From positions 1 to 51,072 of the forward strand of contig JAICXL010000009.1 of NCBI GenBank assembly GCA_025980475.1: 51,072 bases of DNA. The letters are read 5' to 3'. This document shows, piece after piece, positions 6,688 through 14,963 of this stretch. The DNA is from Nocardioidaceae bacterium. GTDB lineage: Bacteria > Actinomycetota > Actinomycetes > Propionibacteriales > Nocardioidaceae. Below the pieces are notes generated by a model. That model did no database searches, was not told the origin of the DNA, and saw only the letters and a program-made list of their open reading frames with translations. Positions within the stretch are counted from its first letter, which is position 1. Each line of letters opens with the position of its first letter. The translations under genes and the position numbers were made by a program.

Positions 6688-8640
6688 GTGGAGCGCACGG
6701 TTGCCGATCCGATGATCGGGCGCATCCTCGACGGCCGCTACCGGATCGGCCCGCGGATCGCGCGCGGCGGCATGGCCGTGGTCTACGAGGCGACCGACCT
6801 GCGCCTGGACCGCACCGTGGCGGTGAAGGTGATGCACGCCGGCCTCGCCGACGACGACGCGTTCGTCGCGCGTTTCGAGCGGGAGGCCCGGGCCGCGGCC
6901 CGGCTGGCCCACCAGAACGTGGTCGCCGTCTTCGACCAGGGCGAGGACCACGGGCCCGACGGGACCACGCTGTTCCTGGTGATGGAGTACGTGCCCGGGC
7001 TGACCCTGCGCGACCTGGTCCGCGCGGAGGCGCCGGTGGCGCCCTCCCGCGCGCTGGCGCTGGTCGAGCCGGTGCTCTCCGCGCTCGCTGCGGCCCACGG
7101 CGCCGGGATGATCCATCGCGACATCAAGCCCGAGAACGTCCTGCTCACCGAGGCCGGCCAGGTCAAGGTGGCCGACTTCGGGCTGGCCCGGGCGATCAAC
7201 GCCGAGACCCAGCACACCGCGACCGGCGGGGTGCTGATCGGCACCGTTTCCTACCTCTCCCCCGAGCTCGTCGTGGACGGGCGTGCGGACGCCCGCGCCG
7301 ACGTCTATGCCGTCGGGGTGCTGCTCTACGAGATGCTCACGGGGCGCAAGCCGCACCAGGCCGACAGCCCGATCCAGGTCGCCTACAAGCACGTTCACGA
7401 GGACGTTCCGCCGCCGTCGGCGATCGTGCCCGGAATCCCGGCCTACGTCGATGCGCTCGTCGCCCGGGCCACGGCCCGGGACATGTCCATGCGTCCGGCG
7501 GACGCCCGGGTCCTGCTGCACCAGGTGCGTCGTGTCCGGCACGCGCTCGACCACGGGGTGGTCGAGGACGACGAGCTGACCGACGACCTCGCGCCCACCG
7601 TGCTCCTCGGCCGCACCGACGAGCTCACCGGCCCGCTGCCGCGGCAGATCGTCGACCCGGGTGACCTCGGCTTCCAGGAGCAGGAACGCACCGCCACGCT
7701 CGGCGGCCCGGCCCGCCCGCGACCCGCGCGGCGGCCGGTGCCTTCCCGCACGCCCCGGTCGCGCCGCGGCCCGGTGCTGCTGGCGCTGCTGCTGCTCGCC
7801 GCGCTCGTTGTGGGCCTGGGCGGCTGGTGGTTCGGGGCCGGCCGCTACACCAGCACGCCCGCCGTCATCGAGATGAGCCAGGCGGCCGCCCGGGCCCGGG
7901 TCGTGCACGCCGGGCTGGGCTTCACCGTCACGAAGCGGTCCTACGACGAGACCGTCGCGAGGGGCCGGGTCATCTCCACCGACCCGGAGCCCGGGTCCCG
8001 GATCCTCAAGGACGGGACCGTCTCCGTCGTGGTGTCGCTGGGTCCGGAGCGGCACGCCGTACCCTCCCTCGCCGGTCACACCCTCGACCAGGCGCAGGCC
8101 CTGCTGCAACGTGCCCACCTCTCCTACGGGGACCGGATCGGCCGCTGGTCGGCGCAGGTGCCGAAGGGCACCGTGATCCGGAGCACGCCGAAGGCGGGGC
8201 AGATGCTGCACCGCGACGCGGCCGTCGACGTGGTGGTCAGCCGGGGACCCCGGCCGATCCCGATCCCGGACGTGTCCGGCGAGCGCGCCTCCCGAGCCCA
8301 GCACCGGCTGACGAGGCTCGGCTTCGTCGTCGACCGCCTCCGCCAGCACGACGACAGGGTGCCGCGCGGCGTGGTGATCTCCCAGACGCCGGACGGCGGC
8401 ACCGGCATCAAGGGCGATCACGTGCAGCTGCTGGTCTCTCAGGGCCCGGTCATGGTGACGGTGCCCAAGGTGACCGGGATGGGCCTCGAGGCCGCACGGC
8501 AGACCCTGGCCGACGCCGGGCTGCGGGTGCGCGTCGAGAAGGCGGAGTTCTACGTCTCGCTGCAGTACGTCGTCAAGCAGGACCCGTCCGACGGGGGCCG
8601 GCTCGCCCGCGGCAGCGTGGTCACCCTCACGATCGTCTGA
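6688..8640 (+). CDS. pknL: PASTA-domain serine/threonine protein kinase (PknL-like)
   Basis: A 650-residue transmembrane kinase. The cytoplasmic kinase domain spans ~18-280: glycine loop RGGMAVVYEA, catalytic Lys in AVKVM (K47), HRDIKPEN (143-150), DFG (163-165), and a TATGGVLIGTVSYLSPE activation loop with phosphorylatable Thr. A juxtamembrane Pro/Arg-rich stretch leads to a membrane helix at ~361-383 and about four extracellular PASTA repeats, expected to sense peptidoglycan or lipid II. The GTG at 6688 has GGAGG 5 nt upstream. Divergence from the Rv2175c-like gene and position near the DAHP synthase support PknL orthology rather than PknB, which is usually near pbpA/rodA. Confidence 0.92.
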   Translation: MERTVADPMIGRILDGRYRIGPRIARGGMAVVYEATDLRLDRTVAVKVMHAGLADDDAFVARFEREARAAARLAHQNVVAVFDQGEDHGPDGTTLFLVMEYVPGLTLRDLVRAEAPVAPSRALALVEPVLSALAAAHGAGMIHRDIKPENVLLTEAGQVKVADFGLARAINAETQHTATGGVLIGTVSYLSPELVVDGRADARADVYAVGVLLYEMLTGRKPHQADSPIQVAYKHVHEDVPPPSAIVPGIPAYVDALVARATARDMSMRPADARVLLHQVRRVRHALDHGVVEDDELTDDLAPTVLLGRTDELTGPLPRQIVDPGDLGFQEQERTATLGGPARPRPARRPVPSRTPRSRRGPVLLALLLLAALVVGLGGWWFGAGRYTSTPAVIEMSQAAARARVVHAGLGFTVTKRSYDETVARGRVISTDPEPGSRILKDGTVSVVVSLGPERHAVPSLAGHTLDQAQALLQRAHLSYGDRIGRWSAQVPKGTVIRSTPKAGQMLHRDAAVDVVVSRGPRPIPIPDVSGERASRAQHRLTRLGFVVDRLRQHDDRVPRGVVISQTPDGGTGIKGDHVQLLVSQGPVMVTVPKVTGMGLEAARQTLADAGLRVRVEKAEFYVSLQYVVKQDPSDGGRLARGSVVTLTIV

Positions 8641-8663
8641 GGCCGCCGGGGTTGACGCAGCCC

Positions 8664-8706
8664 GTCACGTTTGTCACATTCATAGACACCAGTCACACCT
8701 TTCACA
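8664..8706 (+). promoter_or_regulatory. Candidate MtrA-type direct-repeat operator
   Basis: Four copies of a GTCACA-like hexamer on the plus strand: GTCACG (8664-8669), GTCACA (8673-8678), GTCACA (8692-8697), TTCACA (8701-8706). Start-to-start spacing is 9, 19 and 9 bp. The response regulator MtrA of mycobacteria recognises GTCACA-type 9-mer direct repeats and controls cell-wall hydrolases, which fits the transglycosylase downstream. A weak TTGACG-17-CACATT promoter overlaps (8652-8680). Assignment is inference. Confidence 0.5.
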
Positions 8707-8736
8707 GGGTTGGCACCGTCGATGAAGGGGACACTC

Positions 8737-9591
8737 GTGGGCCTCGTCCGCCGCCTCACCGGCACCGTGCTCAGTACGGGCCTCTGCCTCGGAGTCGTCT
8801 CGACCGCCCTGGTCACGACCGCGGGAGAGGCGGCCGCCGTCGCCCCTCCGGGGCTCGCCACGGCCGGGCGCCCCTGGCCCGGACACCCGGGTCGCACCAT
8901 CGTGATGCACACGGTGCGCCGCGGCGACACCGCGACCGGCCTGGCGGTGCGCTTCCACGCCTGGACCGACGAGCTGTTGGCCATCAACCACCTGCACCGC
9001 CGCTCGGTGCTCTTCGCCGGCGAGCGCGTGAAGATCCCGGTCGTGGTCGCCGCCGCTCGCAAGGCGCGCCACCGTGCGACCAACCACCAGGCCCACCCGA
9101 AGGTCCATCACGCGACGCATCAGGCGACCCACCACCGGACCCACCACCGGACCCTGCACGACCGGGGCTGGCGGCACTACCGGATGACGCGGGCGGAGGT
9201 CGCCCGCCGGATCGCCCTGGAGGCCCGCCGCCAGGGCGTCTCCCCGACGCTGGCGCAGGCGATCGGGTGGCAGGAGTCCGGCTGGTACCAGCCCGTCGTC
9301 TCCAGCGCCGGGGCCGTCGGCGTCATGCAGTTGTTGCCCAGCACCGGTCGCTGGATGGCGGGGTACGTCGGCCGGCCGCTGCACCTGCGCGACACCTGGG
9401 ACAACGTCAAGGCCGGCGTGGTCCTGATCCACGTGCTGCAGCGCAACACGCGGACCACGCGCCGGGCGATCGGCGCCTACTACCAGGGCCTCGGCGGCGT
9501 GCAACAGCACGGCCTCTATCCCGAGACCAGGCGCTATGTCCGCAACGTCCGCGCCATCCAGCAACGGCTGGCCTCGGGGCGGACGCCCTGA
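8737..9591 (+). CDS. Secreted LysM-containing lytic transglycosylase
   Basis: A 284-residue exported cell-wall hydrolase. The first ~35 residues form a signal peptide (VRRLTGTVLSTGLCLGVVSTALVTTAGEAAA). A LysM-like domain follows (MHTVRRGDTATGLAVRFHAWTDELLAINHL), then a His-rich linker (~105-145), then a soluble-lytic-transglycosylase domain with AIGWQESGW (catalytic Glu), SAGAVGVMQLLPSTG and IGAYYQGLGGV. I chose the GTG at 8737: GAAGGGGA lies 5 nt upstream, the same arrangement as the secreted protein at 19315; ATG at 8722 and TTG at 8710 are alternatives. The preceding region holds candidate MtrA repeats. Confidence 0.87.
   Translation: MGLVRRLTGTVLSTGLCLGVVSTALVTTAGEAAAVAPPGLATAGRPWPGHPGRTIVMHTVRRGDTATGLAVRFHAWTDELLAINHLHRRSVLFAGERVKIPVVVAAARKARHRATNHQAHPKVHHATHQATHHRTHHRTLHDRGWRHYRMTRAEVARRIALEARRQGVSPTLAQAIGWQESGWYQPVVSSAGAVGVMQLLPSTGRWMAGYVGRPLHLRDTWDNVKAGVVLIHVLQRNTRTTRRAIGAYYQGLGGVQQHGLYPETRRYVRNVRAIQQRLASGRTP
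9097..9174 (+). repeat. Segment encoding a His-rich linker
   Basis: Imperfect short repeats such as CACCACCGGACC encode a string of H-x-T/H-H-x-T units between LysM and transglycosylase domains. High His density could bind divalent metal; this is only a suggestion. Confidence 0.6.
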
Positions 9592-9616
9592 CGGACCTTT
9601 TGCGGTCGGTGCCTCC

Positions 9617-9622
9617 TAGGCT
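9617..9622 (+). promoter_or_regulatory. -10 element upstream of a putative leaderless leader peptide
   Basis: TAGGCT is followed by exactly 6 nt and a GTG at 9629, the same geometry as the other leaderless promoters here. The GTG is not in frame with the downstream EamA gene. Confidence 0.5.
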
Positions 9623-9628
9623 GTGCCG

Positions 9629-9679
9629 GTGCCGCCGTCCGCCCCCGTGGAATCCCACGACGCTGCCGGGGTCCGATGA
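9629..9679 (+). CDS. Putative 16-residue leader peptide coupled to the EamA transporter
   Basis: A short frame, V-P-P-S-A-P-V-E-S-H-D-A-A-G-V-R, starts at GTG 9629 directly downstream of a TAGGCT -10 and ends in TGA at 9677-9679, overlapping the transporter ATG (9676-9678) as ATGA. This arrangement would let a leaderless transcript deliver ribosomes to the transporter start by termination-reinitiation, since the transporter lacks a clear SD. The peptide contains two consecutive Pro codons near its start. Not proven to be translated. Confidence 0.4.
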   Translation: MPPSAPVESHDAAGVR

Positions 9680-10575
9680 CCCGCACCCCCGAACGCCGGC
9701 TCCAGGCGCTGGCCGCGCTGGCCCTGCTCGCCGTCACCGCCACCTGGGGATCGACGTTCTTCCTCATCCACGACCTGCTGACCCGGCTCCCGGTCGTGGA
9801 CTTCCTCGCCGTCCGGTTCGCGATCGCCGCCATGGCCATGGTCGCCCTGGCGCCCCGGGCCATCGGTCGGCTGTCGCCGACCAAGCGCAAGCACTCGCTC
9901 GTGCTGGGCGTCCTCTACGGGTCGGCGCAGATCCTGCAGACCGCCGGGCTCGCGCACACCCCCGCCAGCGTCTCGGGCTTCATCACCGGGATGTATGTCG
10001 TGTGCACGCCGCTCTTCGCGGCGGCGATCCTCAAGACCCGGATCGGCCCGCTGACCTGGGGTGCGGTCCTGCTCGCCCTTGCCGGGCTCGGGGTGCTGAC
10101 CCTCAGCGGCTTCCACGTCGGGTACGGCGAGGCCCTCACCCTCGTTGCCGCGATGATCTATGCCCTGCACATCGTCGGGCTCGGGGCCTGGTCGACCGCG
10201 CGCGACGCGATCGGGATGTCGATCCTGCAGTGCATCGTGATCGCCGTGATCTGCGCCGTCGCGGCGGCTCCGGGGGGCATCGCGCTGCCCCACCGCGCGT
10301 CGGACTGGCTGTCGGTGGTCTACATGGCGCTGGTCGCCGGGGCCGCCGCGCTGCTCGTCCAGACCTGGGCGCAGGCCCACCTGCCCCCGACGCGCAGCGC
10401 GATCATCATGAGCATGGAGCCGGTCTTCGCGGCCCTGTTCGCGGTGCTCTTCGGCGGGGAGTCCGCGACCAGCCGGATGCTGCTGGGCGGCGGGATGGTG
10501 CTCGCGGCGATGCTCGTCGTGGAGCTCGCGCCGCGGCGCAAGGTCGAGTCGGAGGTGCCGCACATCGCGGTCTGA
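9676..10575 (+). CDS. EamA/DMT family transporter
   Basis: A 299-residue integral membrane protein of the drug/metabolite transporter superfamily with ten predicted helices in two EamA halves. First half: ALALLAVTATWGSTFFLIHDLL with the family's W-G-S/T-x-F motif, then a second helix with VRFAIAAMAMVAL; second half: GEALTLVAAMIYALHIVGLGAWS, ending with SMEPVFAALFAVLFGGE, the typical conserved segment before the last helices. Likely an exporter of amino acids or metabolites; substrate not predictable. It probably depends on the short upstream ORF for initiation. Confidence 0.88.
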   Translation: MTRTPERRLQALAALALLAVTATWGSTFFLIHDLLTRLPVVDFLAVRFAIAAMAMVALAPRAIGRLSPTKRKHSLVLGVLYGSAQILQTAGLAHTPASVSGFITGMYVVCTPLFAAAILKTRIGPLTWGAVLLALAGLGVLTLSGFHVGYGEALTLVAAMIYALHIVGLGAWSTARDAIGMSILQCIVIAVICAVAAAPGGIALPHRASDWLSVVYMALVAGAAALLVQTWAQAHLPPTRSAIIMSMEPVFAALFAVLFGGESATSRMLLGGGMVLAAMLVVELAPRRKVESEVPHIAV

Positions 10576-10581
10576 TTGCCC

Positions 10582-10587
10582 TACGCT
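10582..10587 (+). promoter_or_regulatory. -10 element of a leaderless promoter for the DUF4190 gene
   Basis: TACGCT, then 7 nt, then ATG at 10595. Confidence 0.55.
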
Positions 10588-10594
10588 GGCCGCC

Positions 10595-10969
10595 ATGAGC
10601 CAGCCCCCGAGCGCACCTCCTCCGCCGCCGGATTACGGCGGGTACGGCGGGTACGGCGGGTACGGCGGCCAGGGGCCCTACGGCCAGCCCTACCAACCCA
10701 GCGGGCAGACGTCGACGAAGGCGATCGTGTCGCTGGTGCTCGCCATCGTGTCGTTCTTCGTGTGCGGCCTGATCCTGTCGATCCCCGCGGTCTTCCTCGG
10801 CCGCAGCGCCCAACGGGAGATCGACGCGTCGGGTGGCCGCCTCGGCGGACGGGGCCTGGCCACGGCGGGCTTCATCCTCGGCATCGTGAACGTGGTGATC
10901 TCCGTGCTCGTGATCATCTTCGTGCTCGTCTTCGTGGTCGGCGCACGGGGCATCACCACCGGCCCGTGA
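10595..10969 (+). CDS. DUF4190 domain-containing membrane protein
   Basis: A 124-residue protein. The N-terminal ~40 residues are a Pro/Gly/Tyr-rich disordered tail with four Y-G-G repeats; two membrane helices follow (~43-69 and ~86-114), separated by the conserved loop with a G-R-x-A-x-R-E-I-D-x-S-G-G-R-x-G-G-R-G pattern typical of DUF4190. The helix pair and loop are widespread in actinobacteria with unknown function. ATG at 10595 is placed 7 nt after a TACGCT -10. It ends 9 bp from the convergent threonine aldolase. Confidence 0.87.
   Translation: MSQPPSAPPPPPDYGGYGGYGGYGGQGPYGQPYQPSGQTSTKAIVSLVLAIVSFFVCGLILSIPAVFLGRSAQREIDASGGRLGGRGLATAGFILGIVNVVISVLVIIFVLVFVVGARGITTGP
10634..10669 (+). 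repeat. 9-bp tandem repeat encoding Y-G-G units
   Basis: TACGGCGGG occurs three times perfectly and a fourth time with a changed last base, in the N-terminal tail of the DUF4190 protein. Confidence 0.9.
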
Positions 10970-10978
10970 CCGCACGAC

Positions 10979-11977
10979 CTAGGCCAGGACGCTGGCCAGC
11001 ACCTTCGCGGCCTGCTCGGCGTCGGCACGACTGACGTCGAGATGGGTGACCAGCCGTAGCGCACGCGGGCCGACGGCGCTGACGACCACGTCGTGCTCAC
11101 GCACCTGCGCGACCACGGCTGGTGCGTCGGGCACGTCGACGACCACGATGTTGCTGTGCACCCCGGCCGGGTCCACGCCGCAGGCCTCGGCCAGGAGGCG
11201 GGCGTTGTCGTGGTCCTCGGCGAGCCGCTCGACGTTGTGCTCGAGGGCGTAGAGGCCGGCCGCAGCGAGGATGCCGACCTGGCGCATGCCGCCGCCCATC
11301 CGCTTGCGCCGCACCCGCGCCTCGGCGATCGCACCGGCGGTGCCGAGCACCAGCGAGCCGACCGGCGCGCCGAGCCCCTTGGAGAGGCAGACGGCCAGCG
11401 CGTCCGCGACGGCGCCGTAGGTTGACAACGCCGTGCCGGTCGCGACGTGGGCGTTCCAGATCCGCGCGCCGTCGAGGTGCACGCCGATGCCACGCTCGTC
11501 GGCGAAGGCCCGTAGCGCCTGCAGCTGCGACAGCGGGGTCACCTCGCCGCCGCGGAAGTTGTGGGTGTTCTCCACCGACACCGCCCGGGTCGGCACGAAG
11601 AACGGCCCCATGTCCGGGGCGAAGATCGCCTCGACGGCCGCCAGGTCCAGCGGCCGGCCGACCCAGGTCCGGGTGGTGATGCCGGTCACCGCCCCGTGGG
11701 CCCCGAGCTCGGCGCGCACGATGTGGGCGCTGGCCTCGCAGAGCACCTCCTGGCCCGGACCGACCAGCGACCCGACGGCGAGCACGTTGGCCATCGACCC
11801 GGTCGGCGTGAAGAGGGCCGCCTCCTTGCCGAACAACCCGGCGACGGTCTCCTCGAGGTGGCGCACGGTCGGGTCCTCGCCGTACACGTCGTCGCCGACC
11901 TCGGCGTCGGCCATCGCTCGGCGCATGCCGGCGGACGGCCGAGTGACGGTGTCGGAGCGGAGGTCGATCACGCTCAT
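10979..11977 (-). CDS. Low-specificity L-threonine aldolase / beta-eliminating lyase
   Basis: A 332-residue PLP enzyme of fold type I that cleaves L-threonine/allo-threonine to glycine and acetaldehyde. Motifs: [19 protein letters not shown] at the N-terminus, [47 protein letters not shown] (PLP-binding Asp) and [13 protein letters not shown] with the Schiff-base lysine. Length is standard. Its ATG overlaps the DAHP synthase stop as ATGA, so it is translated downstream of that gene; the link to aromatic synthesis is not obvious. Confidence 0.92.
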   Translation of the reverse strand: MSVIDLRSDTVTRPSAGMRRAMADAEVGDDVYGEDPTVRHLEETVAGLFGKEAALFTPTGSMANVLAVGSLVGPGQEVLCEASAHIVRAELGAHGAVTGITTRTWVGRPLDLAAVEAIFAPDMGPFFVPTRAVSVENTHNFRGGEVTPLSQLQALRAFADERGIGVHLDGARIWNAHVATGTALSTYGAVADALAVCLSKGLGAPVGSLVLGTAGAIAEARVRRKRMGGGMRQVGILAAAGLYALEHNVERLAEDHDNARLLAEACGVDPAGVHSNIVVVDVPDAPAVVAQVREHDVVVSAVGPRALRLVTHLDVSRADAEQAAKVLASVLA

Positions 11978-13314
11978 GCCTTGCGCAGCATCTCGGCGAC
12001 GAGGAAGGCGAGCTCGAGCGACTGCACGCGGTTGAGCCGCGGGTCGCAGACCGACTCGTAGCGCTCGCCCAGCCCGGCCTCGACCAGCTGCTCGCCCCCG
12101 CCGACGCACTCCGTGACGTCGTCGCCGGTGAGCTCCACGTGGATGCCGCCGGGCCAGGTGCCCAGGGACCGGTGGACGTCGAAGAAGCCCTGGACCTCCG
12201 CGATGACGTCGTCGAAGCGGCGGGTCTTGTAGCCCGACGACGCCTCGAACGTGTTGCCGTGCATCGGGTCGCACACCCAGGCGACATTGACCCCCGCCGC
12301 GGTGACCTTCTCGACGAGGTCGGGCAGGCCGTCGCGGATCCGGGCTGCGCCGAAGCGGGTGATGAAGGTGAGCCGACCAGGCTCGTTGTCGGGGTTGAGC
12401 CGGGCCGCCAGCGCCAGCGCGTCGTCGGGCGTCGTGGCCGGACCGAGCTTGACGCCGATCGGGTTCTCGATGTGCCGGACCAGCTCGACGTGGGCGCCGT
12501 CGAGCTGGCGGGTCCGCTCCCCGATCCAGACGAAGTGCGCGGAGACGTCGTAGGGCAGGCCCGTCCGCGAGTCGGTGCGGGTCATCGCGTGCTCGTACTC
12601 CAGCACCAGCGCCTCGTGGCTGGAGTGGAAGTCGACCCGGTGGAACTCGTCGGGATCGGCGCCGATCGCCTGCATGAACGTCAGCGCCCGGTCGATCTCG
12701 TGGGCGACGGTCTCGTAGCGGCGGCCGACCACGGAGTGCTTGACGAAGTCGGTGTTCCAGGTGTGCACCTGGCGCAGGTCGGCGTAGCCGCCGGTCACGA
12801 ACGCTCTCACGAGGTTCAGCGTCGCGGCCGAGGAGTGGTAGACCTCGACGAGCCGCCGGGGGTCGGGCAGCCGCGACTCCGCGGTGAAGTCGAAGCCGTT
12901 GACCGCGTCGCCGCGGTAGGCCGGCAGGGTCACGCCGTCGCGGGTCTCCTCGTCCGACGAGCGGGGCTTGGCGTACTGCCCCGCGAGCCGGCCGAGCTTG
13001 ACCACGGGCACCGACGCCGCATAGGTCAGCACCACCGCCATCTGGAGCAGCACCCGCAGCTTGTTGCGGACGTTGTCGGCGGTCGCGCCGGCGAAGGTCT
13101 CCGCACAGTCCCCGCCCTGCAGCAGGAACGCCTCGCCCCGGCTGACCGCGGCCAGCTTGGTCTTCAGCTCGTCGCACTCGCCGGCGAAGACCAGCGGCGG
13201 GCAGGTGCGCAGCCGCGCGACCGCGGCCTCGACGGCGGCCGGGTCGGGGTAGGCCGGCTGCTGCGCCGCGCCGAGTGCATGCAGCGCCGCCAGGTCGGGG
13301 ATGGGCGAATTCAC
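11974..13314 (-). CDS. aroG: Class II 3-deoxy-7-phosphoheptulonate synthase
   Basis: A 446-residue plant/actinobacterial-type (class II) DAHP synthase, the first enzyme of the shikimate pathway, condensing PEP and erythrose 4-phosphate. Visible motifs: [12 protein letters not shown] (metal-binding Cys), the [14 protein letters not shown] segment, [57 protein letters not shown]-like sequence, and the C-terminal [15 protein letters not shown]. The GTG at 13314 lies 6 nt after a TAGGCT -10 with no SD, so it is likely leaderless. Chromosomal order relative to the kinase resembles Rv2176/Rv2178c. Translationally coupled to threonine aldolase. Confidence 0.95.
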   Translation of the reverse strand: MNSPIPDLAALHALGAAQQPAYPDPAAVEAAVARLRTCPPLVFAGECDELKTKLAAVSRGEAFLLQGGDCAETFAGATADNVRNKLRVLLQMAVVLTYAASVPVVKLGRLAGQYAKPRSSDEETRDGVTLPAYRGDAVNGFDFTAESRLPDPRRLVEVYHSSAATLNLVRAFVTGGYADLRQVHTWNTDFVKHSVVGRRYETVAHEIDRALTFMQAIGADPDEFHRVDFHSSHEALVLEYEHAMTRTDSRTGLPYDVSAHFVWIGERTRQLDGAHVELVRHIENPIGVKLGPATTPDDALALAARLNPDNEPGRLTFITRFGAARIRDGLPDLVEKVTAAGVNVAWVCDPMHGNTFEASSGYKTRRFDDVIAEVQGFFDVHRSLGTWPGGIHVELTGDDVTECVGGGEQLVEAGLGERYESVCDPRLNRVQSLELAFLVAEMLRKA

Positions 13315-13320
13315 CGGGCC

Positions 13321-13326
13321 AGCCTA
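13321..13326 (-). promoter_or_regulatory. -10 element of the leaderless DAHP synthase promoter
   Basis: Minus-strand TAGGCT, then 6 nt, then GTG at 13314. Confidence 0.55.
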
Positions 13327-13370
13327 CGACCGGCGGGGAATGCGACTCGCGGGAGCGCCGTTGTCCGGAC

Positions 13371-14315
13371 ATGGCGACGATCCGCGCGCAGGTCGTGGTA
13401 GCCACCGACTTCGGTGGCCCGGAGGTCCTCTCGGTGGTCGACCAGCGGGTAGCCGAACCGGGAGCCGGCGAGGTGCGGGTCGCCGTCCGCGCCGCCGGGG
13501 TGAACCGGTTCGACGTCAAGGTCTACAGCGGCGCGTTCGGGACCGACCGCTCGCAGCTGCCCCGTCGGCTCGGCTCCGAGGCCGCCGGCGTGGTCTCCGC
13601 CGTCGGGCCGGGAGCCCGCGTCGCCGTCGGCGACGAGGTGATCCTCTTCCCGGCTTCCGGCGCCTACGCCTCCGAGCTGCTCGCGCCCGCCGACGCGGTC
13701 GTGGCCAAGCCGGCCGGGCTCGGCTGGCACGAGGCTGCCGGGCTGCTGCTGACGGGAGGTACGGCGGCCCACACCCTGGCCGCCACCTCCGTCGGGGCCG
13801 GCGACACCGTGCTCGTGCACGGCGGGTCCGGCGGGGTCGGCCTGATGGCGGTCCAGCTGGCGCGTCTCCGCGGGGCCCGGGTGGTCGCCACCGCGAGCAA
13901 GCGCAACCACGAGCTGCTGCGGTCACTCGGTGCCGAGCCGGTCGTCTACGGTGACGGCCTGGCCGAGCGCGTCCGTGCCCTCGCTCCGGACGGTGTCGAC
14001 GCCGCGATCGACACCGTCGGCAACGACGAGGCCATGGACGTCTCGCTCGAGCTCGTCGCGGACCGGTCCCGGATCGCCACGATCGCCAACTTCGACCGCG
14101 CGCCCCGCGAGCGCGTGCTGCTGCTGGGCAACGGCCCCGGCGCGGTCCCCGGCGAGGAGATCCGCCGCGCCGCCCGTCCCGAGCTGGCCCGGCTGGCCGC
14201 CGCGGGCGAGCTGCGCGTGGTCATCGCGGGCATGTTCCCGTTCGACCGCGCGGCCGAGGCGCACCGTCAGGTCGCCGCCGGGCACACCACCGGCAAGGTC
14301 ATCCTGGTCCCCTGA
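13371..14315 (+). CDS. Zinc-independent quinone oxidoreductase-like MDR family protein
   Basis: A 314-residue medium-chain dehydrogenase/reductase. It has the GroES-like N-terminal domain (GEVRVAVRAAGVNRFDVKVYSG, LGSEAAGVVSAVG) and a Rossmann domain with VLVHGGSGGVGLMAVQLARLRGARVVAT. The catalytic-zinc Cys and structural four-Cys loop are absent, as in quinone reductase/crotonyl-reductase-type members that reduce activated alkenes with NADPH. The ATG at 13371 is the start closest to the family N-terminus. It overlaps the end of the convergent nucleotidyltransferase gene by 17 bp. Substrate unknown. Confidence 0.87.
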   Translation: MATIRAQVVVATDFGGPEVLSVVDQRVAEPGAGEVRVAVRAAGVNRFDVKVYSGAFGTDRSQLPRRLGSEAAGVVSAVGPGARVAVGDEVILFPASGAYASELLAPADAVVAKPAGLGWHEAAGLLLTGGTAAHTLAATSVGAGDTVLVHGGSGGVGLMAVQLARLRGARVVATASKRNHELLRSLGAEPVVYGDGLAERVRALAPDGVDAAIDTVGNDEAMDVSLELVADRSRIATIANFDRAPRERVLLLGNGPGAVPGEEIRRAARPELARLAAAGELRVVIAGMFPFDRAAEAHRQVAAGHTTGKVILVP

Positions 14316-14898
14316 TGTCCCGGGATGGCTCGTGCGGGCCCGGCACCACCTCCAGCCGGTCGAGCAGCAGCAGCACCGCCTCGGCGAAGGGGTTGTCCTG
14401 TGTCTGCGCGCGGACCCGTGACCAGTCCACCTGCTCGCGGAGCGCGCGGCAGGCCGGCAGCACCTGGGCGAGGTCGCAGTAGCGCTCGCTGAGCACCGAG
14501 AGCTTCTGGATGACCAGGTCGGTCGCGGCCAGCACGGGCATCTTCACCGAGAGCACCTCGACCTCGGTCGCATCCTCGAGGACCGGCTCCTGCACGGGCG
14601 AGCCCGCAGCACGGAAGAGCACGTCGACCATCGCGCCGTCGGTGAACACCTTGAACAGCCAGTCCTCGGGCGGCTGCTCCACGTCGAGGCCCTGCTCACG
14701 CAGCAGGTCGGCAGCCTTGCCGGCGTCGCTCTCGGCGACCAGGAAGTCGACGTCGTGCTCGGGCTCCGGGCCACCCCGGGCCCAGACCGCGTAGCCGCCG
14801 GCGAGCGCGAAGGCGATGCCGGTCTCCTTCAGCGCGACCGCGACGCGCTTGAGCGCTTCGCGCAGGTCGCTCTGGGTGGTCCGGGGCTCGTGCACCAT
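14299..14898 (-). CDS. Nucleotidyltransferase-fold protein (MNT/AbiEii-like)
   Basis: A 199-residue protein with the core of the minimal nucleotidyltransferase fold: FALAGGYAVWARGG, then HDVDFLVAESDAGKAADLL, where G-G and the D-x-D pair are the expected nucleotide and metal ligands. A third acidic residue is likely in AMVDVLF. C-terminal half is helical and resembles DUF6036/AbiEii-type proteins. No HEPN or AbiEi partner is adjacent, so it is not evidently a toxin-antitoxin module. It overlaps the MDR gene end by 17 bp and is divergent from the EEP hydrolase gene 65 bp away. Confidence 0.75.
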   Translation of the reverse strand: MVHEPRTTQSDLREALKRVAVALKETGIAFALAGGYAVWARGGPEPEHDVDFLVAESDAGKAADLLREQGLDVEQPPEDWLFKVFTDGAMVDVLFRAAGSPVQEPVLEDATEVEVLSVKMPVLAATDLVIQKLSVLSERYCDLAQVLPACRALREQVDWSRVRAQTQDNPFAEAVLLLLDRLEVVPGPHEPSRDIRGPG

Positions 14899-14963
14899 GC
14901 CGCGGCCGGTACCCGACGGTCCGCCGGTGAATGCCGAGGCGCCGGACGGGAACCGGGGGGCCG

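Noticed and set aside
8641-8736. A c-di-AMP (ydaO-type) riboswitch in front of the transglycosylase
   Set aside because: Such switches are common before actinobacterial hydrolases, but the 95-bp gap is too short and lacks the expected stems; direct repeats explain it better.
7827-10598. A 923-codon frame overlapping the kinase, transglycosylase and EamA genes
   Set aside because: It runs across three clear genes in a different frame and has no coherent domain.
12139-13401. A 420-codon open frame opposite the DAHP synthase gene
   Set aside because: It is antisense to a well-recognised gene in a GC-rich genome, has biased composition (R, G, V, D runs) and no recognisable domain.
14299-14898. 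Nucleotidyltransferase as AbiE antiphage antitoxin/toxin
   Set aside because: No AbiEi-type or HEPN partner next to it, and neighbours are metabolic genes.
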